From Seriola aureovittata (taxonomy: Eukaryota; Chordata; Actinopteri; Carangiformes; Carangidae), in contig NC_079373.1 of the NCBI RefSeq assembly GCF_021018895.1, positions 7,856,001-7,920,000 on the forward strand: DNA of 64,000 nucleotides. Reading direction: 5' to 3'. Positions 21,674 through 33,200 of the stretch are shown here, in pieces. Every line of letters begins with the position of its first letter. Within the stretch, counting starts at the first letter, position 1. The translations under genes and the position numbers were made by a program. The notes below the pieces were generated by a model. The model searched no databases. It saw only the letters and a list, made by a program, of their open reading frames with translations, and was not told the origin of the DNA.

Positions 21674-22984
21674 CTTGCAGACTGTTCACACCAACCCACA
21701 CACTGCTGCCACCCTGCTATTCCCAGCTTGTGGTTATTCCCAGACTGAGTCAGAATGGCACCATAAGCCTGTCTGTCCGTTTTATGCCAAACCTGATGTC
21801 GCCTTGTCGCACATGCCTTTGTGGAGGATCTGAGCTCTGGATACAGTAGCCATAGCTCAGTTGTTCACACATCCCTCCCTTCCTCTGTAATTACGTATAA
21901 GTCATATTGACAGCTGGAGGCAAACTTAGGTAGGTCAGAAAGACATTCAAATCAAAGTGTTCCTTATGCTAACGCTCTACATAACCTCACCGTCGAGTTT
22001 TTCTTCACATCTTTACCATTCACTCCCACGATAGTTTCCTGTGTCTGCAAACTACTCCTTATATTATCCCTGCAGCTTTAGATTTGCTACTACAGTTTAT
22101 CTGGCAGCCTCCACCTACACTGAGAATGTTCAGAGTAATGTAACATTTCCCTTCACTGAATGTGTGATTAGATGCATTGAGCAGGAGACTAACATGGCAT
22201 TTATATTCCCAGTGTCGACACCTGTACTAAAATGAATGCAGCGATGCTGTGATGATGTCTTATGTCTGTTATTTACGGCACACATCTCTGAAAGTCCTAT
22301 GTTTCTTAGTGAAGAATTACTGCATAAAGTCTGCATAAACCAACAGTTAGTGAAAATTACCAAAATACCTCCTAAACTTTAACCCTACCTTACCTCTTAT
22401 ATGTAATATCTGTAAAAGTCATCTTTTGCAGTAATAGCATTGGTGATGACTTACTGATTATACTCAGATATGCCTCAGTGTCCTAATTAAGTTGCTAATG
22501 TTGTCTGCCCTCGATAACCATTTACTTATCTTACATAAAATCCTTTATTATATGGGACTATATGCTTATAATTTATTCAAAACCACATCTGTGAAAATGC
22601 AAACTGTTTACTTAATCATATAAATCAATTCAGAAACAAGTCATGCCTCAATGCCTTATGTACAGCTCATATAACAGGTGTTGTATTATACAATACCTGT
22701 TATATGTGACCATATGAAAAGATATCAGCTAAATGTGACATGAATGTCTGGGGAAAGGGTCACACGGCAAGAGCTACACAGGGTGTTACACAGCATTAGA
22801 ACAATATAATGCAATACAATACAGTATTTTGCAATACATACTAGTCTTAATGTCTGGAAATCAAGTCAGAGAGCTGTTGATTTATCTATTTGTTAATTGT
22901 ACTGTTGTTGTCTTTACGGTACACACAGTATACACACAATGAAGGTGTGAATAAAATGTATAACTAACAGTTAATTCTGTTGGC
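21671..22984. other. AT-rich sequence, no gene seen
   Basis: No supported gene, RNA or named repeat. Confidence 0.4.
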
Positions 22985-23345
22985 AAAACTTTACATTAAG
23001 TCCCCATGTTTAGCATTTATAAGCAGTATATAAATATTGAATAACACTATATTGTATTTATAAGCATTTGTAAGTGTTCAGTAATTGTTATAACAACAGA
23101 CAACTATAACTCCCCCTGGAGGCCGGTATATAAACAGATGATGAATGGCAATACTGTAAAACACAATTGTATTAATATTTGTCATCACAGGAGAAGTTCT
23201 AATTGCTGGCAACGCTGTATATTAATAAACACATAGACATGTCCTTACAGCTGCATAAAGCCACATTATCGACAATCTATTACATGGTCATATGCAGCTA
23301 AATAGTTCCTGTGTTAATGAGGTTGATATTAAATGAAACAATATA
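22985..23345. repeat. Possible dispersed repeat of the 'actttacattaagtcc..tttataagc' type
   Basis: The block 'aaaactttacattaagtccccatgtttagcatttataagcagtatataaat' (22986-23036) has the phrase structure of a common percomorph repeat built of repeated TTATAAG words. 'gcatttgtaagtgttcagtaattgttataacaac' (23064-23097) fits it too. The right edge is uncertain, and the family call is from memory. Confidence 0.4.
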
Positions 23346-26200
23346 AGCCACCACCTATAGAGGGCAGTCTAACCACATGGCAGACAGACTCTGAACTATG
23401 AACCTTGAATCTGATTTGGCCACTACATCATTATGGACAACTGGAATGCTCTATCATAAATTAGGTTGTGTAATATGTTGATAGTCAAACATTTTACAGC
23501 CTGGACCAGCTGAGGGACACTATATGAAAAATGGTACTGTTTGACACCAGCATGATAACAGATCATCACTATTCAAGCAACATAAAGGCAAGCTGCGGGA
23601 AAGGTATAAGCGCATTGATCAAAATGTCATCACACTCAGGCTATCTAGTAGGACAAAGTGAACTTCTATTCCACTTTAGTGAATTTAGAGAGCTTGACTT
23701 GGCCTTTCCTGGCTACTGACATCCCCTGGGCTAGCATGTTCCAAGACTCAGCAGCCTCATTACTCTTTAGACAAACAGGTTTGGACATATTGAACTCAGA
23801 CCCAAAACAACCTGGCTCTACGCCGCCACTTTCCACTCCCCCAGCTCTATTTGTGATTGGGGAGTGTTTGTCTCTCTCACTCTATCTCAGGGTGTCTGTT
23901 TGCCTGACACTTGTTTGGCTTGGCCTACTTTCTCCTTGATCTCATCAGTCAATGTGAGGACCTGTGAAGGCCATCTCCCCATCTTGCTCTGTGAATCTCT
24001 GCCAGCGTCGTGCCTGTGTCAGCAGTTAGGGACTGACTCACACCCACACAGTCTCCAGTCTCTGCTCCAGGGGCCCACTGGGCAAAGGCAGCACATCTCT
24101 CCATACAGACAGCCTCATTTGCATGCCCATAAATCACTAACAAAACTGACACCCAGCCACACAAGAAGGCATGACTCGGAGTCACAAAACTCAGTCTGCC
24201 AAATTGCAGCGTTATCTGATATTAGGCTCTAAGGCAAAAATAAGCTATTCATATAACCTCTTGGATGGGGATAGAAAGAAGCAAGCTGGAGTAGTACTTA
24301 CACACATATGGCCCATATTTGAAATCAAAGAAACTTTTAGCCTCTCTCTGCATGAATGTGTCAAAAAAACTGCAAATTTCCTACTAAACAAAAACCTAAA
24401 GCATATGGCTTGATTCAAAGGTTGTTACATATTCACATGACAATAAAAGATGATTACACTTAACTAGATTTAAGAGCTGCAAAATTATACTTCTTGTGAT
24501 TAACGATTCAGCAGCCAAGGTACAGCGAGCGCACCAATAATTTGTGTTATAATGACTTCTAATACAGTTCTTGTAAGGACATAGTCAAATGGGGCTCAGT
24601 GAAATATAAATAACTGAGGGGTGGTTGCTTTTGAAAATATTTTTAAACCAATCAATATCCCCAAATTCCCTTTTCACACTAATCTGTGTTCATTTCCATG
24701 AAATACCGATGGTTTATTTATGTTTTATTTTGTGGTTTAATTGACAGGGAAAGCGCAATTACATTCAGTCACTTAAAATACAGCAAATGTGTTGCACGTA
24801 GAGCTTAAAGTGACAGCTCATTTACAGTTATTGGTGGGCTTTTAGATAAATTACACAATTTAAAATGAAACCTGAATGTTAAAGATGCAGGAAGAGACCG
24901 GTACAACATAATTTAAATCGCACTGCATCATCATAATAGCACAAACAATGCAACATAGAGACAAGACCACAGTGATAATGCTATTAGTTTATATAATCAT
25001 AATAAAAAGTTAGCACACCCGAGACAAAATGAATTGTGATGCAGTTTTAAGTTTTGGTTTCCTTTTTTGTTTAACTATAAAAGCTGCTAAAGCTTCTGCT
25101 GCCACGACAATACAGTGGATGTGAATGGAAACTTGTTGGTGATGCTCAAAGGATCAAGACATGACATTTAAAAAAAAAAAAAACTCAACAGCAGTGTGTC
25201 TTTGTCTGGATAACTGACAGACAAACCTGCCAAAAGTTTCCACTGTGAATACCATTTATCCTTTCAAAGGCAATATATGATAAAAGCTTTCCACAGTGAT
25301 GGCTGTAGATTATCCTGAGTAAACGTGGGATGGTTTCTGGATGGACACGTGCTCTGAGCTGTTTTTCAAATGCCATGTTTTTAGTTGTTGTGAGCACCTC
25401 CAACGGAGTGGCTGTAGCTGCTTGGACGGTGAGGTCATGTCCTCCGTATTGTTTGAGGGGAGGTGGGGCTGCAGACCTGAGGGGGAATTCATATTCAACA
25501 ATTACACACAAGCTAGACATGAAATAAACCTCATAATGTGGGTAAATCCTGATATACATTTAGAGTTATCACACTATCTTTAAACCTGCATATGTAGAGC
25601 AAAAACTATAGCCCTGTGCCTCTCTATGTCTTTTTCACAGAGAACATTTCGACATGCTAAAGCTGATGTAAATAAGAAAGTTTATAATGACTGAATTCCA
25701 TTTAGTTCCTTTAGTTTCTTGGTCCTCAAACAATGGATGTTGGCTCATTGCCTCACTGTCCTGACTTGGAAGGACACTTTAATAGAAAAGAGCCATTGTT
25801 AATGTAATTACTAACACCTTTGATACAATGACAAGTCAGAAATGGGTGGGGGAAGTCTTACTGGGTTATTCTGGTGTTAAGTGTCTCCACTCAGCAGTCT
25901 AGCCTCGCTTACACTCTTTTTTTTTTTTTTTTTAAACTGTCTGCAAATAACACCGGAACTATCTGTATCTCACCCGCAACCCCACCAGCACCACAGGATG
26001 AGTTGGAAAATGTTTTTAGTTTTGTGATTTGGGTGAACTGACCTTTTAAGCTTTCCCTCGGGCTGCGCAAACTTGTCATGGATCAACAAGTTAACAGACG
26101 AGTTATTTCATGGAACTGTCTCCTTATGTTTCATTGGGAAAACAATCCTTTCTGTTATGGTATGTCTTGACAGCATTATGTAACTGTGTAGGCTATATTG
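23346..26200. other. Sequence upstream of the CpG-rich promoter, no gene seen
   Basis: I see no exon pair or RNA gene. ORFs of 120-130 codons (23864-24232 plus, 25185-25559 minus) lack any recognisable domain and overlap frames on the other strand. T runs lie at 25918-25933. Confidence 0.4.
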
Positions 26201-26300
26201 TCTACTTTGGCTGGGGCGGGAACGTTCATGAAACCATTGTAAATATTCCTGGTCTTGCCTGGAATGACCTGGAACCGCCCCTAAAGTCTCCTGTTGGATC

Positions 26301-26323
26301 CGGACCACACTTTGAGAACCACA
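26301..26323 (-). mobile_element. hAT-Charlie-like terminal sequence at the promoter edge
   Basis: On the minus strand the stretch reads TGTGGTTCTCAAAGTGTGG and continues into TCCG. This closely resembles the terminal inverted repeat of Charlie-type hAT elements (CAGTGGTTCTCAAAGTGTGGTCC, from memory). If real, an old element ends here and extends leftwards. I did not find its other end. Confidence 0.4.
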
Positions 26324-26658
26324 GCTCAGCTCAGCTCGGGGCTGCTGCCACACCGTTCACACCGCCCGCGGAAATATTTCGGTGCGTCGGCGAACAGACG
26401 ACACAACTTGCCCCCCCCCCTCTCCCCTCTCCCTCCCCCCTCAGCCCTCACTCCTCTAGCCTACTACTTGCCGCTTGTTGTCTCTACACACACAGGCTTT
26501 GCCGGCGGTGAGAGCGGAGTGGGAGGGGAATAATTCCTCTCTGTACACGGCCGCGTCGGTTCTCCTTCAGTGCGCGCTTCGCTCTCCCTCCCTCCCTTCC
26601 CTGCCTCTCTTCCCTTTTTCTCTCCTCCCTCTGTACAACCTCCCGATTTCCAAACGCG

Positions 26659-26682
26659 ATGACAGTGAAGGCGAACGCGTGA
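26659..26682 (+). promoter_or_regulatory. Upstream ORF, 7 codons
   Basis: ATG ACA GTG AAG GCG AAC GCG TGA inside the putative leader. The context (caaacgcgATGa) has G at -3 and A at +4. Short uORFs of this kind usually lower translation of the main frame. Confidence 0.35.
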
Positions 26683-26730
26683 TCGGATCCCACAGGTGTG
26701 TCCCTGCCAACTGAGCCGCGGCTCCTGGAG

Positions 26731-26786
26731 ACACACGCACACACACACACACGCACACACACACACACACACGCACACACACACAC
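26731..26786. repeat. (CA)n microsatellite with CG interruptions, inside the putative leader
   Basis: CA array broken by GC steps (cacgcac) at three places. In the putative first exon it would be transcribed. Confidence 0.95.
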
Positions 26787-26808
26787 TTATACACACCTGG
26801 AAATTACC

Positions 26809-26814
26809 ATGTGA
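26809..26814 (+). promoter_or_regulatory. Start-stop element (ATG-TGA) in the leader
   Basis: An ATG followed directly by TGA, with A at -3 (ttaccATGTGA). Minimal start-stop units stall initiating ribosomes and suppress downstream translation in other genes. Confidence 0.35.
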
Positions 26815-26992
26815 CTCGGCACCTGGGCGTGGAGAAAGTCCCCGATATCCTGCGAAGAGACTCTTTTGTGGAGGACTTGCTTGTGTCGCCTTTCAACAGG
26901 AATTGACAATCCGGTCAACCCAAGTAGCCCGTTTTTTCTACGGAGTAGTGCCTTTTTCTGAAACCCCTCACAGGACGTGTGACCAGAGTAAA

Positions 26993-26998
26993 ATGTGA
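26993..26998 (+). promoter_or_regulatory. Second start-stop element (ATG-TGA) in the leader
   Basis: Context gtaaaATGTGA with A at -3. It lies about 180 nt after the first start-stop unit and about 140 nt before the donor. Confidence 0.35.
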
Positions 26999-27603
26999 AC
27001 TTGCTTTCGGACTTATTTCTTTTTTATATATGTATATATATATGTATATATATGCTATATAATTTCACCAGGAGCTGTTCTTCACTATCTGGGCTGTTCG
27101 CGTTTGTGCAACTACTCTCTTCGCTCCTTTTCCTCCAAGGTGAGTTTCGGGGTGAAGCTGGTGCATCCCGTCAAAGTGGGAATGGGACTATTTACTTCAG
27201 CGTTTAACAGTAATACTTGTAATTATTCTGAATGTGAGCACTAAGTTTTTATAGCCTATTCTACGCCTTATTGATACGGCGTGGAAGCGGAAGCCTCATT
27301 CAGGGACGCTGCTGTTCTCTGCGTGTTATTGTTTTCATCAATCGCTCTTATTTTGCTGCTCCGAAAGTGTTGTGTTCCCTGGAAATACCCTTCAAACAAA
27401 GACGCGTGGAAGCGTCATAATACGCAAGACATTATTATGTGGAAACACTGTAGCTTTTTTTTTTTTTTTAAACAGTTAAAACAAAACGTACAGCGGCGTT
27501 ATTGTAGTGAAATGATGAAATGTGACATTGAAACACTTCGTAGTTGTAAGTCATGCCTGCCGGGGTGCAAACTTGCTGTACTGTTAAACTCAACAGCTGT
27601 GTG

Positions 27604-27605
27604 TT

Positions 27606-27636
<31 letters not shown>

Positions 27637-27637
27637 G
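27604..27637 (+). repeat. T12-G22 homopolymer junction
   Basis: Twelve T then 22 consecutive G on the plus strand, the sense strand of the putative gene. It can fold into G-quadruplexes and is a likely site of sequencing error or length variation. Confidence 0.95.
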
Positions 27638-28372
27638 CTGGGCTGTAGACATGCTCTTCTCTACACCATGCATTTCATCTCAGGAGCATTGCAGCCACAG
27701 CATCTGCCCGGTCACCTCACAAGGAGCCGTCTGTCCCCTTACACAGGCAATTTCAGTGAGAAATGGGCATGTGAACTGTGTTCCTCACCTCTGGACAGTA
27801 GTCTGTACATCAACAGCTGAGAAGACAGAGGTAGTAGTGAGCATTGCCTTCTGTTTGTTTTTCCTTTTCCCTTCTTCCTCAACCCCCCCTCTCTCTGTCT
27901 TGTCTCTCTTGTGGAGGACAAGGAGACAGAAGCACTATTCATGTCCCTGTTGAATCTCCTGTGCAGTTCTGTATCTCTCAGTCCCTGGCGCGGCCCTCAA
28001 CAGACCACTGTATTGCCTTGTTGTGTTTCTAAATCGTCCTTTTATTTGCAGCCCCTGCCATCTTCTGCCCCCCTTGTGTGCAGACCTACCGTACTTAGGA
28101 TGCTCCGTCTCCTGGGGATTATTCCCATTAAATAACGTTATACAAACAGTCTCATAGTGGGAATGGATTATTGCGGGCAGGGGGCACATGGAGGCAGGAA
28201 AGGCGACTGCTGGTGTGAGTATTGGTGGCTGGAAGGGGGTTAGAGCATGGGGTCAGCCTCCAGTCTCCTGACTGAGCAGGGATGGTTTTCCAATAGATGC
28301 CATCTGCTCATATGGACACACACAAGCAATTGAAAACCAAGCTGCTTCCTTGTCCTTTCCCTCTTTCCACCA

Positions 28373-28425
28373 TCTCTCTCTCTCTCTCTCTCTCCCTCTC
28401 TCCCTCTCTCTGTCTCTCTCTCTCT
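28373..28425. repeat. (CT)n microsatellite, imperfect
   Basis: CT array with CCC and TG interruptions. Confidence 0.93.
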
Positions 28426-30402
28426 GCCCCACAATGCTTCATTCAGGGTTTATCTCTTCCACTCTGAATAAATAGAGACACCTTATCTGCGCGCAGGAGA
28501 GTGGTGATAAATGTTTTCTCCTGTTCCCCCGCAAGGGTGAAAAAGACAAACGTACCACACTTCTTCATCATAGATGCTCTTTTCAGGGCAAGCGAATAGG
28601 AGACAGTTCTCATTCAGGTCATGTTAGTGTTTGAAAATTCTGCAAAACAATCCCAAAAAGCCGAATGCAGGCTGATACCCTGTAATACAAGGGAGCAGAG
28701 AAAATAACAAACAAAGCAGGCATTTCCATGAGTCCCCCCTTTTTTTCTCTTCTTCTTTTTTTCTTTTTTTTTTTTTTGGTAATAGGCCGTTGGCTCTGGA
28801 AATGAAACTTTGTGGTGAGATCCACTCTAAGTATTTTTGGATCCAGTAAAATAGCCTCTGACCAACTGAGAAACTGAGGTAGTGAATTGTTGGCCAGTGA
28901 GCACTCAGCTGTTAAGCTCCTGCATGTTTTGGGTAAGCCAGAGTTCATCCTGTCCTTTTTAGTGTTACACAGTTTTCTCAGATAGTTTAAACCATGCCAT
29001 CTCCTGGAAGCTTGCACCACATTTCAGAGAGTGTTGCAGTATTTTTGAGGTCAAATGAATTTGAACCCATCCCCTAGTCTCTTTTGTTTCCTTTGCATTG
29101 GATTACTGACTTCTGTCATTTTCATTTTGAAAATAAAACCATAATCCTTGTAAGCAACAAGCAATCCCATGCCTCCTGTCTGCAGCCTGCAAACAGAAAA
29201 ACAGCACTGAACTAACTGATACATGAACTGTGTGTATGCCACTGGTTCGTTGCAACTGGCTCATTTCAAATGACAACTTCATTTCCTTTTTTTTCTCTTT
29301 CCCTACTAAAAACAAGATGCAATCTAAACCATTATTACACTGCTGTCTGTTAGACCTACTTTCATTATAAAACGGTGACTGTTACGTACTCTGTGACCAA
29401 CATTTCCTCTGTTCAGAGTGGACTTTGTAAACTTGCTGGTCATAAAACAGGTGTGGTGCACATGAGAAAGAGCCATATGCATTACCTTGTTCCTCTTGCT
29501 TATCTAAGGTACACATAGGCGTCAGGGAAATGTGGCCAGATGCGTGAAGGGCGTGTCAGCTTGGCATTAGACAGCCGAAGAATCTGGGGAATAGAGATTT
29601 CCTTCAGATTGCAGATATGCTCGTCTTTTCATGTCTGAGGATTATCCTATGATGAAGGGACGTCATGCTGAGGTGGATTTCTGATCTTATCTCCGTTGGG
29701 TTTTACAGCTGCCACCCATGCCCTTGGACTTCATGGCCTTGTCCTAAACTATCACCTCAAAAGCTTTCCTTTCTTTACCCCGCCCTCTTGCTCCAGTATG
29801 GTGTTGTTTGTATTTCACACACCAAACCTTCACCAGCCATGCTACTCAACACTTTTTTTTTTCTTTCCCCCTCCTTGTACTTTTGCGCTTGAGATCAGAG
29901 ATAATAACAGGGCTGATGTCTGACAGACCTACAGGGTGTGATCATGCTAATTCTCGTGCTAACTCCCCCAGCAGCAGGATATGAGATGGGCTTTGTGGCA
30001 GAGGATAGTAGCTTGGCACCAACCCACCCCCTCATTCAGCTTTCACTTCACTGAAACCCAGGGTTTAAGCACTTCAGCCCCAGACATCGTGGTCAGGTTT
30101 GGCTCAGCGGGACGTACCTTTACCTCTAAAACAACCATGACGCTTTCTTAACCCACACTGTCTTTCATGCCATGTCCATGACCCACCACATCATGCGCTC
30201 AACCCCATCGCGGCTTACTTTCTTCCCCACGCCGCTGCCGACTCATGCTGCTGCTGTCCACACTGCTTTTCTTATGCTCTTACCTCTACCTTTAACCATT
30301 GTGACTCTTTCTTGACGCTCCCAGCGCTCGGAGAATGAGTAAGAGGAACATGATGAATATTGTAAACATGCTCACTCTCCTGAAAGAGATAAATGATTCA
30401 GG

Positions 30403-30403
<1 letters not shown>

Positions 30404-30432
<29 letters not shown>
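30404..30432 (+). repeat. Poly-G run of 29
   Basis: An uninterrupted run of 29 G on the plus strand, the longest homopolymer G in the window. Confidence 0.95.
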
Positions 30433-30434
<2 letters not shown>

Positions 30435-30710
30435 TGCCTTAATTGCTCGGTTGAGAGTTTGTGGGCAGGGTGTTCTACAGGAGAACTGAGACATCCTAAT
30501 ATTTAAAAAAAAAAAGTAGAGAGGTAGACTGTTGATGCGATATAGGCAGCTGTTTGAGAAAAAAAAAAAAAAGTGAAAACATGATCTCCATTGCTGCTCA
30601 AAAGGCATTTTTGGGAACAACAGTGGTGTTGGCTGTCAGCAGCCTTGGGGTTGCATAGCGGAGGACTGAACGCCAGTGATGGATACACAATACAGACATC
30701 TGCCTCAGCA

Positions 30711-30742
30711 ACCCCCCCACCCCCCCACCCCCCCACCCCCCA
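30711..30742. repeat. (C7A) tandem array
   Basis: C tracts of 7, 7, 7 and 6 separated by single A residues. The minus strand has the layout of a four-tract G-quadruplex, and the plus strand could form an i-motif. Confidence 0.92.
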
Positions 30743-33116
30743 TCCACCCACTTCGCCATGGCAGCTGAACTGACAGGCTGACAGAGACACAGTATCGCAG
30801 AGGCTTTTGATGCTACCTGCACACTGGAGGCATGTCATCCAGCCCACCTACTCAGACCACTGGCAAAAGTTCACACCCAGTCAGGCATCTCAGCCTGACA
30901 CCAAAGAAGCAGGTATCTAAAAAACTTATCAGCAGCGATGAGAGTGAGGGGGGTCACCTTGATTCCTACCCTGGGAAATCTTACTCAGATGCTTTCTTCT
31001 CAAGGCTTGTATTGGCAGGAGAAGAGAGAGCAGGAAGCTAATTTATTTTTCGCTTTGGTAATTGAGTCTGGCACGTATTGCTATCAAAATGCTGTCCATT
31101 TAAACACTTGAGAGGGAAGTTGGTCGTGCCTGCTTCAATCAGTGTAATGTGACGGGCGATGTTTAGTCCAGCTCCTTTGCTTTATGATGAAAAGAGGACT
31201 CTCAGATATCTCAGACTTTAACATATCGAAGATGAGTCGCCGCTTCATTTCTGTGCAAATTGAGGGTGCCTGTGCAGGATTTGGCAGCTTGCTGATATAT
31301 CTTTCTCAGAGATTTGGGTTTGGAATGGATTTAGGCTTACAGTCGTAGAGGAATAATGGAAACTGTGTGTAGAGCCACTTATTCCACCTGTAATGTATTT
31401 TCACTGCACTTTTTGTTCTTGACTGAGAGTTGCTCTATGTTGAGTGCCATTTAATCCGAGCTAGGGAACCAGAGGGTGCAATTCATTTTTATCTGTGTGA
31501 GTCATTTCACAGTTAATCCTCAAACTGACCAATTTACTCCTGCCAAGATCATTTTTAATTATCACCTCTGCTTTACAGTTAATATGACATCCAGCTGGTT
31601 TATGTTAATTTGGTAGTTGCCATCGAGTGTTGGTCCTCTGCTTTTTTTTTTATTTTTTATTTTGTGCATGTACACTGAGCGATTAATTATGAAGTACTGA
31701 GCCCCCGCCAGGACTGGTGGGTGACAGATGCAGGAAGGGTCAGTGCACTGGCAGCAGCTGGAGATGAAGGTCACACCAACCTGATAGAGCTAAGGGAGAA
31801 GATAATGTGGCAAACCAAGGAAGACATAGATGGATGGTCTGTGCAAGTGTAACTTTATAGGGGAGATGAATGATCCTCGTGGAACTAGGAAGTAACTCAC
31901 TTACAGAGTACAACTCCGGACAACCTTAATACAAATAAATGGTGCTTTGAAAAAATACTTTGTTTTGTTACCAGCACACATGCTGTGTTTGTTGGCATCA
32001 ACAACTAATTGAAAAAAAAGGAGAATCACAGTGTTTACTGCCCTTATTTCCACTTTCGCTAGAGACAGCTATTTATTTATTTATTTATACATACAAGGAA
32101 ATAATTCTAGATAGGCTGCCAGGTATGTTAAAGAGTCCCAGATTTATCATTTTAACTGGTATAAAATCATAAATGAATCGTAAAAATGTTCATTTCGATC
32201 ATTTCTACTTAGTATTTAGAGTACTTCAGAATTACGTTTTAACAACATGAATAAAATCTATAGGCAGACTGTGGTCTAAAATAGCAATGGCAATTTAGAT
32301 CTTGAGGAAACATATGCTGTCCTTATTATCACTGGCATCTGCTGAAATCTGCTGCCAGCTGGAAGTGGACATGGGGGTGGCAGCACTGCTGGAGGTTGGG
32401 TGTCCGTCTCTTGGTTGTCTGTTTCAATCAAAATTCAAAGTCAGGCAAGTTCTCATGGTGGAAAGATGAGATGTTCTTCACACATACCTGTGCTTGTCAG
32501 TGTAAAGCCTGCAGGCCTCCTTTTAAAAGCTCTTGGTCATTATGTCTTTAAAATGAATTCTAACGTTGGCTGAATGAATGAAATTGTGAAGCAGAGCTCA
32601 CATGTAACTGACATTCAGGAGCACATTATAGACCGTTTATATATCATTTAGTGTATTTTTTTCCACAGAGCCCACATCAAGCTGTGATAATACAGTGTAA
32701 AGGCGATGTTGTCCGCCTTTATTACAGTTCACAAAGAAAATGATATTATGAAAATGAAATCATTTTTTTGGTCAGCGTCGTGTCCTTGTCTCTGTTAAAT
32801 GAGGTGGGTATCGTGGCCTTTCGGTAGCCTATGATCCAAGAGGGACCTATTAAAATCTGTTCATACAGCAGTTGTTAAAGTTACTGAGAATCTAGTTAAA
32901 TGCCACTGGCTCTGTTGCCTCTCATCTGTACACTGACTGACCGTTTAACTGTGGCAGCAGTCTCGGTCTCAGTAGCAGCAATAATACTGCCAAAGATACG
33001 GCCTTACCCTTAGAGAGTGACATTTTGAGGTGACCACCCGTCTCTAAAATTTAAGGGTTGCTAATGTCTGAGGTTGGATTTTCTAAGGGAACAGTAATAC
33101 TTTTTGAGAGCCCAGT
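30743..33116. other. Putative intron sequence, no exon recognised
   Basis: It has a TTTA array at 32070-32088 and a T-rich stretch at 31642-31662. The frame at 30832-31041 ends near a weak GCAG|GTATCT donor, but there is no good acceptor. Confidence 0.4.
32070..32088. repeat. (TTTA)n short tandem repeat
   Basis: About 4.5 units of ATTT/TTTA. Confidence 0.9.
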
Positions 33117-33200
33117 TTTTTTTTTTTTTTATTGATCCCCACAGGAAAATGAGCCACCCAGTGCAGCAGCAGAGAGACTCAGTGGGGATAAAAGAATAAT
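33117..33200 (-). mobile_element. LINE 3'-end-like fragment
   Basis: The phrase 'tttattgatccccacaggaaaatgagccaccca' (33129-33161) is the reverse complement of the usual fish LINE 3' end, which reads ..TTCCCCNNNGGGGATCAATAAA. The following 'cagcagcagagagactcagtggggataaaagaataat' (33163-33199) also fits copies I remember. It is short, with no reverse-transcriptase coding part. Confidence 0.5.

Larger units (their letters stand above)
26205..26720 (+). promoter_or_regulatory. CpG- and GC-rich putative promoter
   Basis: Base composition changes abruptly from AT-rich to GC-rich, with many CpGs (for example 26355-26400 and 26505-26575). GC boxes occur at 26212-26219 (tggggcgg) and, inverted, at 26274-26281 (accgcccc). 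A long pyrimidine tract follows (26409-26460). No TATA box stands out. Together with the consensus splice donor 0.5-0.9 kb downstream this fits a CpG-type Pol II promoter firing to the right. The exact start site cannot be read from sequence. Confidence 0.5.
26330..27139 (+). other. Putative non-coding first exon (5' leader) of an unidentified gene
   Basis: The right edge is a consensus donor, CTCCAAG|GTGAGT, with exon end at 27139. The left edge is only a guess inside the CpG-rich promoter. The stretch is CpG- and pyrimidine-rich on its left and carries a CA microsatellite in the middle (26731-26786). It contains several short upstream ORFs: seven codons at 26659-26682, ATG-TGA at 26809-26814, and ATG-TGA at 26993-26998. 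No long frame with a well-placed ATG leads across the donor, so the main start codon would lie in a later exon. A candidate is the ATG at 36572. Which gene this is I cannot tell: the leader has no protein signature, and the following tens of kilobases hold no exon I recognise. Confidence 0.45.
27140..30403 (+). other. Start of the putative first intron
   Basis: It follows the GTGAGT donor. It contains a TATATA-like tract before the donor (27026-27060), a T12G22 run, pyrimidine-rich patches and a CT array at 28373-28425. The 179-codon plus frame at 27281-27820 begins with GTG, not ATG, and reads through the poly-G run, so I do not call it. Confidence 0.4.

Noticed and set aside
27281..27820. 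179-codon plus-strand frame after the first donor, with a hydrophobic start
   Set aside because: It begins at GTG rather than ATG, passes through T12G22 (Phe then Gly runs) and lies in the putative intron.
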